Positions 35,278 to 43,362 of a stretch of 62,409 nt of DNA are shown one piece after another; positions within the stretch are counted from its first letter, which is position 1; every line of letters begins with the position of its first letter. Position numbers and translations under genes: made by a program. This stretch comes from a bacterium (lineage in GTDB: Bacteria > Cyanobacteriota > Vampirovibrionia > Gastranaerophilales > Gastranaerophilaceae): assembly GCA_017941035.1 (NCBI GenBank), contig JAGAXG010000030.1, positions 1 to 62,409 of the forward strand, read 5' to 3'. The notes under the pieces were generated by a model. The model made no database searches, had not been told where the DNA came from, and saw nothing but the letters and a program-made list of their open reading frames with translations.

Positions 35278-35742
35278 ATGCAAAATGACGATTTTAAAGG
35301 ATTTTTTAAATATTTATTTGCAATAGTGGTAGAAATGATGCTGCCACTATTGTGGTTTGCATTGTTTATCATATGTTTAGGGCTTGGGGCAAATGGTTTA
35401 GATATCCCAAATTTTATTGCGATTGTTGCTGTTATTTTGTTGCTTATAACACCTATCATATATTTTTTATTACCAATTATTGTAACAATATTGGCAATAA
35501 AAAATCACTGGAGCAGTTATTTAGACAGGTTTTTTAATAAATTCAAATTGCCTACGATTATATTAGGTATTGTTATGTTTATAATAATAATATATGAAAA
35601 ATATCATATAATGATAGATTTTAGTTACAGTCGCTTTTGGGTATGGTTTTATTATGCCATAGTTCCTCCATATTGCTTAATTTATCTTGTAATTTTAGTG
35701 CATAATATAATAAAAAAAATTAAGGCAATAAATAATGAATAA
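35278..35742 (+). CDS. Second multi-helix membrane protein in the insert
   Basis: A 154-residue protein with four strongly hydrophobic segments (about 10-35, 42-70, 90-108 and 118-142) and a basic C-terminus (IIKKIKAINNE). Function is unknown. A TATATTTATATG-like stretch directly before the ATG, and no good SD, suggest its own weak promoter. Two bases after its stop the first copy of a 100-bp direct repeat begins, so the end of this gene marks the left edge of the repeat-flanked unit. Confidence 0.55.
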   Translation: MQNDDFKGFFKYLFAIVVEMMLPLLWFALFIICLGLGANGLDIPNFIAIVAVILLLITPIIYFLLPIIVTILAIKNHWSSYLDRFFNKFKLPTIILGIVMFIIIIYEKYHIMIDFSYSRFWVWFYYAIVPPYCLIYLVILVHNIIKKIKAINNE

Positions 35743-35743
35743 A

Positions 35744-35843
35744 GCGTGTAGGTTGGGTGAAACCCAACAATAACTTCTTTAGTGCACAAAATTGATATCA
35801 TATAATATATTAAATCGTGCATTATAATGTACGATACTTACTA
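35744..35843 (+). repeat. 100-bp direct repeat, copy 1
   Basis: About 94% identical to 37316-37415. It holds a perfect 7-bp stem (GTTGGGT-GAA-ACCCAAC), a spacer with TATAAT, and a second stem (CGTGCAT-TATA-ATGTACG). The two copies have the same orientation and bracket the M48 protease gene. GTTGGGTGAAACCCAAC-type repeats are known as dispersed palindromes in several bacterial groups including Cyanobacteria (memory, not searched). Confidence 0.9.
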
Positions 35844-35940
35844 ACCTTTATTCTATTGTCCGTTTTAAGGACTGCACTTCAAAATATAAAAATTTTACTG
35901 TGAATGAGATAAAATTAATAATTTTGCCTACCAAATAATA

Positions 35941-37236
35941 TTATAAATTTACATTATCATACTGTTCTTTGATATATTTATTTTTATTATCAAGACGATA
36001 TGCCTTATTTATGTAATCTTTTGATTTTTGGAGATATGATTTATTTTTAGTTAATACATATATTGCATCTGCATTATAAGATGCATACAAATATGCAAAA
36101 GGGTTAGAACCGTTCAAATCAAAATATTTGTTAAAATATTCATCGGATTTTCTGAATTCTCTATTTATATAATATTTATAAGCAAATCTTAAATACAGAT
36201 CTTCCATTGTTTCAGGTCTATAATAAGACTCTGAAGGAGAATTGCCTAAAGAATTTATTACAATAGACTTTCGATCCGAAGATAATTTCACCGGAAGAAC
36301 TGCTGAGTTATATATATTAAATTCTCCAATATCCTTCCACTGATCTTCTATAAAATATTTTCTGTTATCATAAAAATTTTCCAAACGATGCCTTGCATTG
36401 GGGTGATCAACTCTACGCTCTACATACTGTGGTAAAGTATTTAAAAACGAGATGACTTCAACTCCTTTATCAAGATCATAACCTGCTTTGGCTGCAAGTT
36501 TTGCTCCTTCTATATCCGCAGCATATTCCATATTTTTTGAATCAATCAAATATTTTCTTTTTGTTGCAGCATAAGTTAAAGAGGCAATAGAATTCCCTGC
36601 AAGAGCAAGTTGTCTGTACTTTTCCAGATTATTCAGTGTTGTAGTACTTCTTTGCTGATGCCCTAAAAGTGCATGACCCATTTCATGACCGATTAACATT
36701 GCCAAAGCATCATCATTATTAGAAAATGTATCATAAGCTGATGTTGCTATTGCTATATAATTCATCCCTGTAGAATATGCATTAAAATTTTCCGTATCTC
36801 TATATATACCAATTCGCCAATTCAAGTAATCCAATTTATTTGATCTTATTATTCGTTCTGCAATGCGGTATATTTTGTAATAATCTTCCCCTTTTGCCTG
36901 TGCATCATAATTATCTATGGTTCTCTTACATAAAGATTTATGTATTTGTGAATAGACAACTTCGTCCTCAGTAATTTTCTTCTTTAAATCTAAAGAATTA
37001 ATCTTTTCATAGCTATCCAGTTTTAATAATTTAGGGTCCTTTATTTCAAAATTAATATTAACAGGTAATTCTTTGTTAACTTTATTACTTATATTTTCAT
37101 TCTCAAAGTATTTATTTGTAGTTCCATATTTCTGAGCATGTTTCATCTCTTTTTCTTGCAATTTTGCATAATCACGAGCAAAAACAGCATTTACAGATAA
37201 AATTCCAACAAATAATAAAATCCAAAAATTCTTCAT
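35941..37236 (-). CDS. M48 family metalloprotease with C-terminal TPR-like region, exported
   Basis: A 431-residue BepA/YfgC-like protease. Signal peptide 1-20 (ends VFA), zinc motif HEMGH at 184-188 (H184, E185, H188), third ligand in EYAADIEGA some 50 residues later, and a helical repeat region in the last 120 residues (ADAIYVLTKNKSYLQKSKDYINKAYRLD) like TPR. Such enzymes handle misassembled outer-membrane proteins. It is the only gene of the region on the minus strand and lies exactly between the two 100-bp repeats. The ATG at 37234-37236 was taken because the signal peptide starts there. Confidence 0.87.
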   Translation of the reverse strand: MKNFWILLFVGILSVNAVFARDYAKLQEKEMKHAQKYGTTNKYFENENISNKVNKELPVNINFEIKDPKLLKLDSYEKINSLDLKKKITEDEVVYSQIHKSLCKRTIDNYDAQAKGEDYYKIYRIAERIIRSNKLDYLNWRIGIYRDTENFNAYSTGMNYIAIATSAYDTFSNNDDALAMLIGHEMGHALLGHQQRSTTTLNNLEKYRQLALAGNSIASLTYAATKRKYLIDSKNMEYAADIEGAKLAAKAGYDLDKGVEVISFLNTLPQYVERRVDHPNARHRLENFYDNRKYFIEDQWKDIGEFNIYNSAVLPVKLSSDRKSIVINSLGNSPSESYYRPETMEDLYLRFAYKYYINREFRKSDEYFNKYFDLNGSNPFAYLYASYNADAIYVLTKNKSYLQKSKDYINKAYRLDNKNKYIKEQYDNVNL

Positions 37237-37315
37237 AACAATACCACAACTTTCCAAACTTAGTATAGCACATTGCATACTTTTTTACAAATTTTTATAC
37301 CCAAATGGGGGGGTA

Positions 37316-37415
37316 GCGTATAGGTTGGGTGAAACCCAACAATAACTTCTTTAGTACACAAAATTGATATCATATAATATTTTAAATCGTGCATAACAAT
37401 GCACGATACTTACTA
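37316..37415 (+). repeat. 100-bp direct repeat, copy 2
   Basis: Second copy of the repeat at 35744-35843, same direction. Differences are single bases, two of them in the second stem (CGTGCAT-AACA-ATGCACG), where the change C/G is matched on the other arm, so the stem itself seems to be kept. Confidence 0.9.
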
Positions 37416-37440
37416 GCAAAAAATATTTTTTAGGGGGGTT

Positions 37441-37590
37441 ATGCTAGTAGGCAGAAGTTTAAATAATAATTACAATCCACATTTCAATGCTAAATTCGAA
37501 GTAAAAGGCTGCACTGATTCAATACTCAAAGGATTTACAAAAGATTTTAAAAAAGCTATACTAAAATTTATTAACGGTTTAAAGAAGTAA
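37441..37590 (+). CDS. Small 49-residue protein in the insert
   Basis: A 50-codon ORF with AGGGGGG 2 nt before the ATG. The product is basic, with NPHFNAKFEVKGCTDSILKG and a helical end KDFKKAILKFINGLKK. No family is recognised. The very short spacing makes the SD doubtful, but the G-run is unusual in this A/T-rich DNA. It begins 25 nt after the second repeat copy. Confidence 0.4.
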   Translation: MLVGRSLNNNYNPHFNAKFEVKGCTDSILKGFTKDFKKAILKFINGLKK

Positions 37591-37699
37591 ATATTTTTGT
37601 ATAATAAATAAATTAGAATTGTATGGCACGTGTATACGCACTTTATAATGTTTAATAATAATTTTGGGGCGAAGAATTGCACCCTACATAACTTTACCT

Positions 37700-37735
37700 G
37701 TCGTGTCGGGCAAAATTGTCCGACACGACTTTCTT
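37700..37735 (+). terminator. Strong hairpin upstream of large terminase
   Basis: Perfect 10-bp stem GTCGTGTCGG / CCGACACGAC with a 10-nt loop and TTTCTT behind it. It would separate transcripts of the insert from the large terminase gene, whose ATG is at 37781. Confidence 0.7.
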
Positions 37736-37780
37736 ATTGCGAATTTATTGAGATTATTTTTATATAACGAGGTATTTATT

Positions 37781-39070
37781 ATGAAATATAATTTATTAGA
37801 TGCTCAACGACAATTTTTGGAAATTCCGCACGAATATTCGCTTGACGTTGCAGTCTATCAAGGGGGGTACGGTTCCGGCAAAACTTTTGCCGGTTCCTTA
37901 CTCGGGATTTTACTTGCTTTCAAATTCCCTGGGATTCGAGGGCTTGTAGGAGCTCAAACTTATACTCTTGTTAGAGATACAACTCTACAGTCATACTTTG
38001 AACATCTTGATTCAATGAAGCTTACTGAAGGTATTGATTACAAGTGGTATTCTTCTGAACAAAAATTGTTATTTCACAACGGTTCAGAAATTCTTTTCAG
38101 ACATTTCGATGAACCAAACAAATTAAAATCTTTAAATTTGGGTTTTGTTGAGATTGAAGAAATGTCAGATATTCCATATGACACTTTTAAAATGCTTCTC
38201 GCACGAATGAGGCAAAAAATTAATCCTAAATGGATAAATTTTAAATATAGAATTTTTGGGCATACTAATCCGGAAATTAATAAGGGCTGGATTTATAAAA
38301 CTTTTTTCGAATCTCCCGCCCCTAATTACCGAGTTATTTGTGCTCCAACAACACAAAATATTTATTTGCCGAAAGGATTTTGTGATGAACTAAAAAAACT
38401 TTATGATGAAAGTTATTACGAAACTTTTGTTATGGGCAAAACAGGAAACTATAATACAAACCTTGTAGTTAAAGATTTTTCAGATGAAAACGTTCGAGAA
38501 ATTCAATACAGAGATGATTTCGATATTCACATAAGTTGTGATTTTAACGTAGATCCGATGGCATGGGTTATAGCACACAAAACAGATGAAAAAGTTTTTT
38601 ACTTTGATGAACTTGTTTTGGAAAACACTACAACCTCAAAAACTTGTGATGAATTTTATAGAAGATACCCGAATCATAAAGGCAAAATTATAATAAATGG
38701 GGATGCCTCAGGAGATAATAGAAGCTGTACAAGTGAATACACCAACTACGTTATTATCAAAAGAAAAATGGAATCATTTGGTTATGAAACAGATATTAAA
38801 ATTAAAGCATTCAATCCACCCATAAAAAACAGAATAGCTTCTTTTAATGCAAAAGTACGAAATGCAAATAATGATATCGGATTGTATATTTCTCCAAAAT
38901 GTGAAAAGCTTTTATACAATATTTATAACTTAAAATATATAGAAGGATCTTCCAAAATTGACATACCAAGTTTCACTCAAATTAAGCAAAATAAAGAATT
39001 GAAATTTTTATCACATCCATTTGACGCCGCAAGTTATCTTGTAGATTTTTATTGGCCTATTGTTTTATAA
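37781..39070 (+). CDS. Terminase large subunit
   Basis: A 429-residue packaging motor. ATPase: Walker A GGYGSGKT (28-35), Walker B FVEIEE (123-128). RNase H-like nuclease: D255 in SCDFNVDP, D309 in INGDAS, D415 in HPFDAASY, so all three metal-binding acids are kept and the enzyme appears active. GAGG precedes the ATG at 37781; the frame is open 39 codons upstream, but that part contains the hairpin at 37700. It stands apart from the portal and the small subunit because of the 3.8-kb insert. Confidence 0.9.
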   Translation: MKYNLLDAQRQFLEIPHEYSLDVAVYQGGYGSGKTFAGSLLGILLAFKFPGIRGLVGAQTYTLVRDTTLQSYFEHLDSMKLTEGIDYKWYSSEQKLLFHNGSEILFRHFDEPNKLKSLNLGFVEIEEMSDIPYDTFKMLLARMRQKINPKWINFKYRIFGHTNPEINKGWIYKTFFESPAPNYRVICAPTTQNIYLPKGFCDELKKLYDESYYETFVMGKTGNYNTNLVVKDFSDENVREIQYRDDFDIHISCDFNVDPMAWVIAHKTDEKVFYFDELVLENTTTSKTCDEFYRRYPNHKGKIIINGDASGDNRSCTSEYTNYVIIKRKMESFGYETDIKIKAFNPPIKNRIASFNAKVRNANNDIGLYISPKCEKLLYNIYNLKYIEGSSKIDIPSFTQIKQNKELKFLSHPFDAASYLVDFYWPIVL

Positions 39071-39085
39071 AAGAGGAGGAATTTT

Positions 39086-39316
39086 ATGGATACTATAATA
39101 AATTATTCACCTGTAATAGTCGTAATTCTTGTATTTTTAATACAGCAAAGAATTGTAGTTACACCAGAAGAATTAGAGAAAAAACACAGAGAAATTTTAA
39201 ACGATATTGAAAAAAGATTTGTAACAAAAAATAGTTACGAAGACTTGAAATCACAATTTTCCGAAATTAAAGAAAAAATTGATAAAATTTACGATTGTCT
39301 GATAATATCAAAATAA
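39086..39316 (+). CDS. Small membrane-anchored coiled-coil protein
   Basis: A 76-residue protein: one N-terminal transmembrane helix (about 5-20, SPVIVVILVFLIQ) and a charged coiled coil (ELEKKHREILNDIEKRF...EDLKSQFSEIKEKIDKIYDCL). This layout is seen in phage holins/antiholins or spanin-like proteins near lysis genes. GAGGAGG precedes the ATG. It is the last gene of the phage-derived block, 15 nt after the large terminase and convergent with a host gene. Confidence 0.6.
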   Translation: MDTIINYSPVIVVILVFLIQQRIVVTPEELEKKHREILNDIEKRFVTKNSYEDLKSQFSEIKEKIDKIYDCLIISK

Positions 39317-39324
39317 TTCTATAA

Positions 39325-40482
39325 CTAAAAGTCTAATTCTATAATATCATCGGCTTTTTTATAATTCTTTTTAGCTCGTGAATTTCTCACTTTTGAATTT
39401 TTCTTTTTTGATTTATCAGGAATATTTTTATAAGCGTTATCAAGTGAGACTTTAGTTATCACATCTCCTGTTCGTCTATCATAAAATGTCAGCCAAAATT
39501 TTCGTCCTATGTTGTCGACAGAAAAAGATACATTCTCTATGAGCTTATCTCCCGGTTTAATTTGTTTAAACATCAATTTTGTATCACCAAAAATTGATGG
39601 GCTGAATTTTGCATTATAATCATTCACAAGCGCCATATCAAATCCCGATAAAGTTTTATCGGACATATTTGAAATTAATACAGTTAGAGTTAAAGTATTT
39701 TGATGCCCAAATGGATCTTTACCCTCTTTAATATCATTAATTTTTATTGTCAAACCTTTATATAAAATCTCTTCCTGCTTTAAAGCTTCTTCTTTATAAA
39801 CCGGCAAATCAACGCTTGTTTGAATTTTAACTTTTATTTCATCTCCCGGAGCGATTAATACATCATGACCTTTTCTAATTAAAGCCATTCCTAAACCAAC
39901 TGCGCCTCCCACTGCCGCACCTCCGGCGACTGTATACCCATGAGATGCAATGGCTGCTTCTATTCCAAGCCAATTTAATGCCAAAAAACCACCGACAGCC
40001 CCACCCGCAACAGTATAACCTACATCCTGAGCTACAATCTTGCCTGCTTCAACCATAGGGTGAAGTTTTGTGGTCATACTCCCTTCTATAGGGATTTCAC
40101 GACCATCAGGAGTAACAAGATAATCAAAGGATAAATCCAAAGTTGCAGGGCGGCCGAGACGTTTTGAAGCATTAATCGAAACCAATTTCCCATGTGCAAT
40201 TGTTCCTTTTGGTATAATAATTCCTTTATCACCATATACATCAGCCGTAACTTCCGCAAAAAATTCATCACCCTCCATTGATACAGAAGAATCTAATACT
40301 TGCGAAACAGTCATATTGATAATATCTTTTCGATCTAATGTTTCAACTTTTCCTGTGAAAATTTGATTTTCAAATTGACGAAATTCATCATTTTCAGTAA
40401 CAGAACCCTTTAAAGGTTCAAGTGCAAAAACAACATTTGAAAACATCAGAATTATTAGTATAAAGCTCAATAACTTTTTCAT
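39325..40482 (-). CDS. Large secreted protein, partly TrbI/VirB10-like
   Basis: A 385-residue protein with signal peptide (1-20). The segment EVTADVYGDKGIIIPKGTIAHGKLVSINASKRLGRPATLDLSF...TPDGREIPIEG resembles the OB-like strands of TrbI/VirB10, where a polar channel is built. It is followed by a Gly-rich hydrophobic stretch (about 170-212, two near-repeats of GYTVAGGA), an Ig-like beta domain (about 245-345), and a very basic tail. No other type IV secretion gene is nearby, so this is only a fold hint. The ATG at 40480-40482 lies 6 nt after TATAAT. Confidence 0.6.
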   Translation of the reverse strand: MKKLLSFILIILMFSNVVFALEPLKGSVTENDEFRQFENQIFTGKVETLDRKDIINMTVSQVLDSSVSMEGDEFFAEVTADVYGDKGIIIPKGTIAHGKLVSINASKRLGRPATLDLSFDYLVTPDGREIPIEGSMTTKLHPMVEAGKIVAQDVGYTVAGGAVGGFLALNWLGIEAAIASHGYTVAGGAAVGGAVGLGMALIRKGHDVLIAPGDEIKVKIQTSVDLPVYKEEALKQEEILYKGLTIKINDIKEGKDPFGHQNTLTLTVLISNMSDKTLSGFDMALVNDYNAKFSPSIFGDTKLMFKQIKPGDKLIENVSFSVDNIGRKFWLTFYDRRTGDVITKVSLDNAYKNIPDKSKKKNSKVRNSRAKKNYKKADDIIELDF

Positions 40483-40488
40483 ACTCAA

Positions 40489-40494
40489 ATTATA
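40489..40494 (-). promoter_or_regulatory. -10 box exactly 6 nt before ATG of secreted protein
   Basis: TATAAT on the minus strand, six bases (TTGAGT) before the ATG at 40482, no SD: leaderless geometry. Confidence 0.5.
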
Positions 40495-40519
40495 CACTCC
40501 AATTACAATAAGGCAAATA

Positions 40520-42085
40520 TTAACCTTTTTGATTTTCTACTTCAAGAGCCAATTCTTCAATAATACTTTTTATCGCTGAAGGTTCAAAACAAGAACAAGA
40601 ATTCCAAATTAAAGTAGGTCTTGGTTCAGACAACAATGGACTAGGATAATCATTGTGGCATTGCCCTTTTAGCATATTTGCCGTACCATCAGCTTTAGAT
40701 GTAAATTTTGAACAACAGCTGCATATTTTAAGAGTCAAACCATAATCATCCATTTTTGATTTCAACTGCTGTAGCGCATCAATCATTCTTAAGTGAGACT
40801 CTGTTGAATATTTTTTATTTTTATAAATAAATCTAATTTTTGCAAGTCCGGATTCTGTAGAAATAAATTCTAATTTACAAGGTCTATCACCATGTTTTGT
40901 TATAACTATGACATCAATTGCCAATTTATCTGCATCTTTATCGGAATTTGCACCCATTTTTTTTAACAAATACCGAATTGGCGGGAAATTTTTTATTATA
41001 TGACAAATAGAATATAACGGATGAAGCATCAATAATCCAATTTCGCATTTTGTCAATTTTGAATTAACAAGACTCAGCAAAAATACAACAAATAATACAA
41101 TTGCACTAAATACAACAGTTTTACATTCTACCGGGAATGTATAATGATATGAATAATATACCAATAATGCATACCCTATAGTTAAAAACCAAAAATTTGG
41201 ATTTAACAACGAAAATACATGTTCAATAAAAGAGAACTTTGTAATTTTTAATTCTTTTAAGGAATCTTTAATTAGCGAAAGTCTTTTTGTTAATTTTGGA
41301 TTTTTAAATAAACAATCCTGCCCAAAAATATAAGATTGTATATTTGGATTATAAACACATTTATGACCTGTTTGAGATAACAAAAAACTAAATTCTAATT
41401 CAGAATTGATATCTTTAAAATCAATCTCATTTAATTCATCTAACACATATTTTTTAATAATGAACAAGCCTGAATCAATGGTTGTAGCAAGCCCGCAAAG
41501 AGTTCTGGCCTGTTTAAAGAAATTTGCTATATATTTTTTATAAACTGCTTTAATTTTATCAACTATATCAAGGTTTTCACGATTAATAATAATTTCACCG
41601 GTTACGGCATCATTTTTATGCATTACAGCATTTGCCAATGTTAAAAAATTAGTATCAATCATCCTTGTACCATCGATAAAAATATATGCATCAATTGAAG
41701 CGTCGTGTTTTAAAGTTTCCAAAAGCATAGATACAGCTTGAGTTTTACCTAAAGTTCCTACATCTTGAATATTTAAAACATGCAAAAATCTATCATTTTC
41801 AAATATTTTTTCAGAACCATCATTACAATTATCTAAAACTCCATAAACTTTAAATTTCGCAAGCGGATAATCCTGCATTTTCAATTGATTTACTAGATTT
41901 TCTAAGTTTTCTTTATTATTGTGAGAATATATTATAACAGCAAAATTATTCTTATAATCATCATATTTTGAATATTTTTTTTCAATTAAAAACGGTTTAT
42001 CCTTTAAATTGCGCAAAGCCAAAATTAACATATAAAAGGTATATATGCCAAAATAAAGATATAAAAGAGATAATATAACTGTCAT
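40520..42085 (-). CDS. Glycosyltransferase family 2, membrane-bound, with Cys-rich tail
   Basis: A 521-residue protein: N-terminal transmembrane helix (3-24), GT2 domain (about 48-290: AVIIYSHNNKENLENLV, LDNCNDGS, YIFIDGTRMID in place of the usual DxD), two or three transmembrane helices (about 298-350), then a soluble tail. The tail holds a cysteine set CSCCSKF...KGQCHNDYP...WNSCSCFEP (about 440-500), likely a metal-binding module I have not seen on GT2 enzymes. Substrate unknown. The gene lies between the secreted protein and tsaC. Confidence 0.75.
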   Translation of the reverse strand: MTVILSLLYLYFGIYTFYMLILALRNLKDKPFLIEKKYSKYDDYKNNFAVIIYSHNNKENLENLVNQLKMQDYPLAKFKVYGVLDNCNDGSEKIFENDRFLHVLNIQDVGTLGKTQAVSMLLETLKHDASIDAYIFIDGTRMIDTNFLTLANAVMHKNDAVTGEIIINRENLDIVDKIKAVYKKYIANFFKQARTLCGLATTIDSGLFIIKKYVLDELNEIDFKDINSELEFSFLLSQTGHKCVYNPNIQSYIFGQDCLFKNPKLTKRLSLIKDSLKELKITKFSFIEHVFSLLNPNFWFLTIGYALLVYYSYHYTFPVECKTVVFSAIVLFVVFLLSLVNSKLTKCEIGLLMLHPLYSICHIIKNFPPIRYLLKKMGANSDKDADKLAIDVIVITKHGDRPCKLEFISTESGLAKIRFIYKNKKYSTESHLRMIDALQQLKSKMDDYGLTLKICSCCSKFTSKADGTANMLKGQCHNDYPSPLLSEPRPTLIWNSCSCFEPSAIKSIIEELALEVENQKG

Positions 42086-42142
42086 AAATTTTCCTCGATT
42101 TATTTTATATTTTATAAAAAAAACAATTAAATTACAAATCCA

Positions 42143-42727
42143 CTAAATTTCGATCAAAATTTCACCCTGTCTAAAGATTCTCAATTGATTATTCATAATC
42201 CCAACCACAGTAGATTCAAGACCTTTTGCGCAGTAACCGTAATCAGGGATAATTAAATCCGCAAGTCCTGTCATATTTTCTAAAGCCTGCTCATAAGTTT
42301 TTGCAGAAGGTTGATGAGAAAGATTTGCACTCGTTGTAGCAAGGACATGGTTTGGAATTATTTCGCAAATTTTTCTAAAGATGTGATTATTAGGAACTCT
42401 AATTCCTACAGTTTCCATCCCAGAAGTAATATAATAAGGGGTTTTGTCACTTTTATCAGTAACAATTGTCAATGCACCCGGAAAATATTTTTTTATAAGC
42501 TGCTGTCCTATTTTTGGGATAGGTCTTACGTAATCTAAGAGGTTATAAGTCTCATTTGACATTAAAATAAGAGGTTTTTGAGCTTCGCGTTTTTTTATAT
42601 CGTATATTTTTTTTACGGCAGTTTCATTATCAGGCAAACAGCCAAGCCCCCAAACGGTATCCGTAACATAAGCGATAACTCCGCCATCAGACAAAACTTT
42701 TGCAATCTTTTCTGAATTTTCAATCAT
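42143..42727 (-). CDS. tsaC: Threonylcarbamoyl-AMP synthase (Sua5/YrdC/TsaC family)
   Basis: A 194-residue enzyme making threonylcarbamoyl-AMP from Thr, bicarbonate and ATP for the t6A37 modification of ANN-reading tRNAs. Visible: GGVIAYVTDTVWGLGC, KKREAQKPLILM (lysine for ATP/bicarbonate), KYFPGALTIVTD, GIRVPNNHIF, ATTSANLSHQPS. The C-terminal Sua5 extension is absent. The ATG at 42725-42727 fits the family; it lies 6 nt after TATAAT. It is divergent from the EF-hand gene. mnmE, another tRNA-modification gene, is 0.7 kb away. Confidence 0.92.
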   Translation of the reverse strand: MIENSEKIAKVLSDGGVIAYVTDTVWGLGCLPDNETAVKKIYDIKKREAQKPLILMSNETYNLLDYVRPIPKIGQQLIKKYFPGALTIVTDKSDKTPYYITSGMETVGIRVPNNHIFRKICEIIPNHVLATTSANLSHQPSAKTYEQALENMTGLADLIIPDYGYCAKGLESTVVGIMNNQLRIFRQGEILIEI

Positions 42728-42733
42728 GAGAAC

Positions 42734-42739
42734 ATTATA
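42734..42739 (-). promoter_or_regulatory. -10 box exactly 6 nt before tsaC ATG
   Basis: TATAAT on the minus strand with spacer GTTCTC to the ATG; TTTCAA 17 nt upstream could be the -35. No SD: leaderless geometry. Confidence 0.5.
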
Positions 42740-42747
42740 GCATAATA

Positions 42748-42775
42748 TTGACTTTTTTGAAAAAAACATTATTAT
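42748..42775 (+). promoter_or_regulatory. Promoter of EF-hand gene (TTGACT-16-TATTAT)
   Basis: -35 TTGACT (42748-42753), 16-nt spacer, -10 TATTAT (42770-42775), then AAGGA before the ATG at 42809. It overlaps the -35 region of the divergent tsaC promoter. Confidence 0.55.
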
Positions 42776-42808
42776 CAATATAAAGGTAGAAAGTATAAGG
42801 ATTTTTTT

Positions 42809-43360
42809 ATGGGTAACAGTACAGGATCATCAATTATTACAAGTTTAACTTCAGGTTTAACAAACACTCACGCATATCTTGCGTCTTTATATCCGCAAGA
42901 TGGTGTTACAATTCAAAATATTACAAAAGCTCGAAATGATCAAACAAATTATTTAACATTAAACCAATCTTTTGCATCATATCTTCAAAATAATTTTAAT
43001 ACTTTTGATAAAGATCATGACGGAAAGATAAGCGAAGAAGAAATGAATAAATTTGCTCAAACTCTGTCTAAATCAGGAGTGTCAAAACAAGAACTTACTC
43101 AACTTGCGTCAAGCGGAGCTTATTCAAGTTCAACAATTTCAAAAATTCTTGATAATTTTGATGAAATAGATACAAATCATGACGGAAGAGTTACAAATGC
43201 GGAAATTTCAGCATACACTTGCGGATGCAGTAAGCAAGAAAAAATGGATGAATACAATTACCGCAAAGCGACTTCTGATATGTCTGTGTTTTATGGTTCT
43301 GAAACAGAATCTACACCTGATTCATACAGTATATTAAGCTACAGATATAAAAATAAGTAA
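42809..43360 (+). CDS. EF-hand calcium-binding protein
   Basis: A 183-residue protein with two canonical EF-hand loops, DKDHDGKISEEE (about 71-82) and DTNHDGRVTNAE (about 117-128), each with Asp at 1 and Glu at 12. Between them is a Ser-rich linker. There is no signal peptide at the N-terminus. A CGCSK motif follows the second hand. Probably a calcium sensor; partner unknown. AAGGA precedes the ATG. It is convergent with mnmE, ending 2 nt before that gene's stop. Confidence 0.85.
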   Translation: MGNSTGSSIITSLTSGLTNTHAYLASLYPQDGVTIQNITKARNDQTNYLTLNQSFASYLQNNFNTFDKDHDGKISEEEMNKFAQTLSKSGVSKQELTQLASSGAYSSSTISKILDNFDEIDTNHDGRVTNAEISAYTCGCSKQEKMDEYNYRKATSDMSVFYGSETESTPDSYSILSYRYKNK

Positions 43361-43362
43361 CC

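Noticed and set aside
35744-37415. CRISPR array or prophage att sites
   Set aside because: Only two copies, 1.5 kb apart, bracketing one gene inside the phage-derived block and not around the block.
34018-37780. Diversity-generating retroelement or transposase in the insert
   Set aside because: No reverse transcriptase, transposase or template/variable repeat pair is visible; only the 100-bp repeats.
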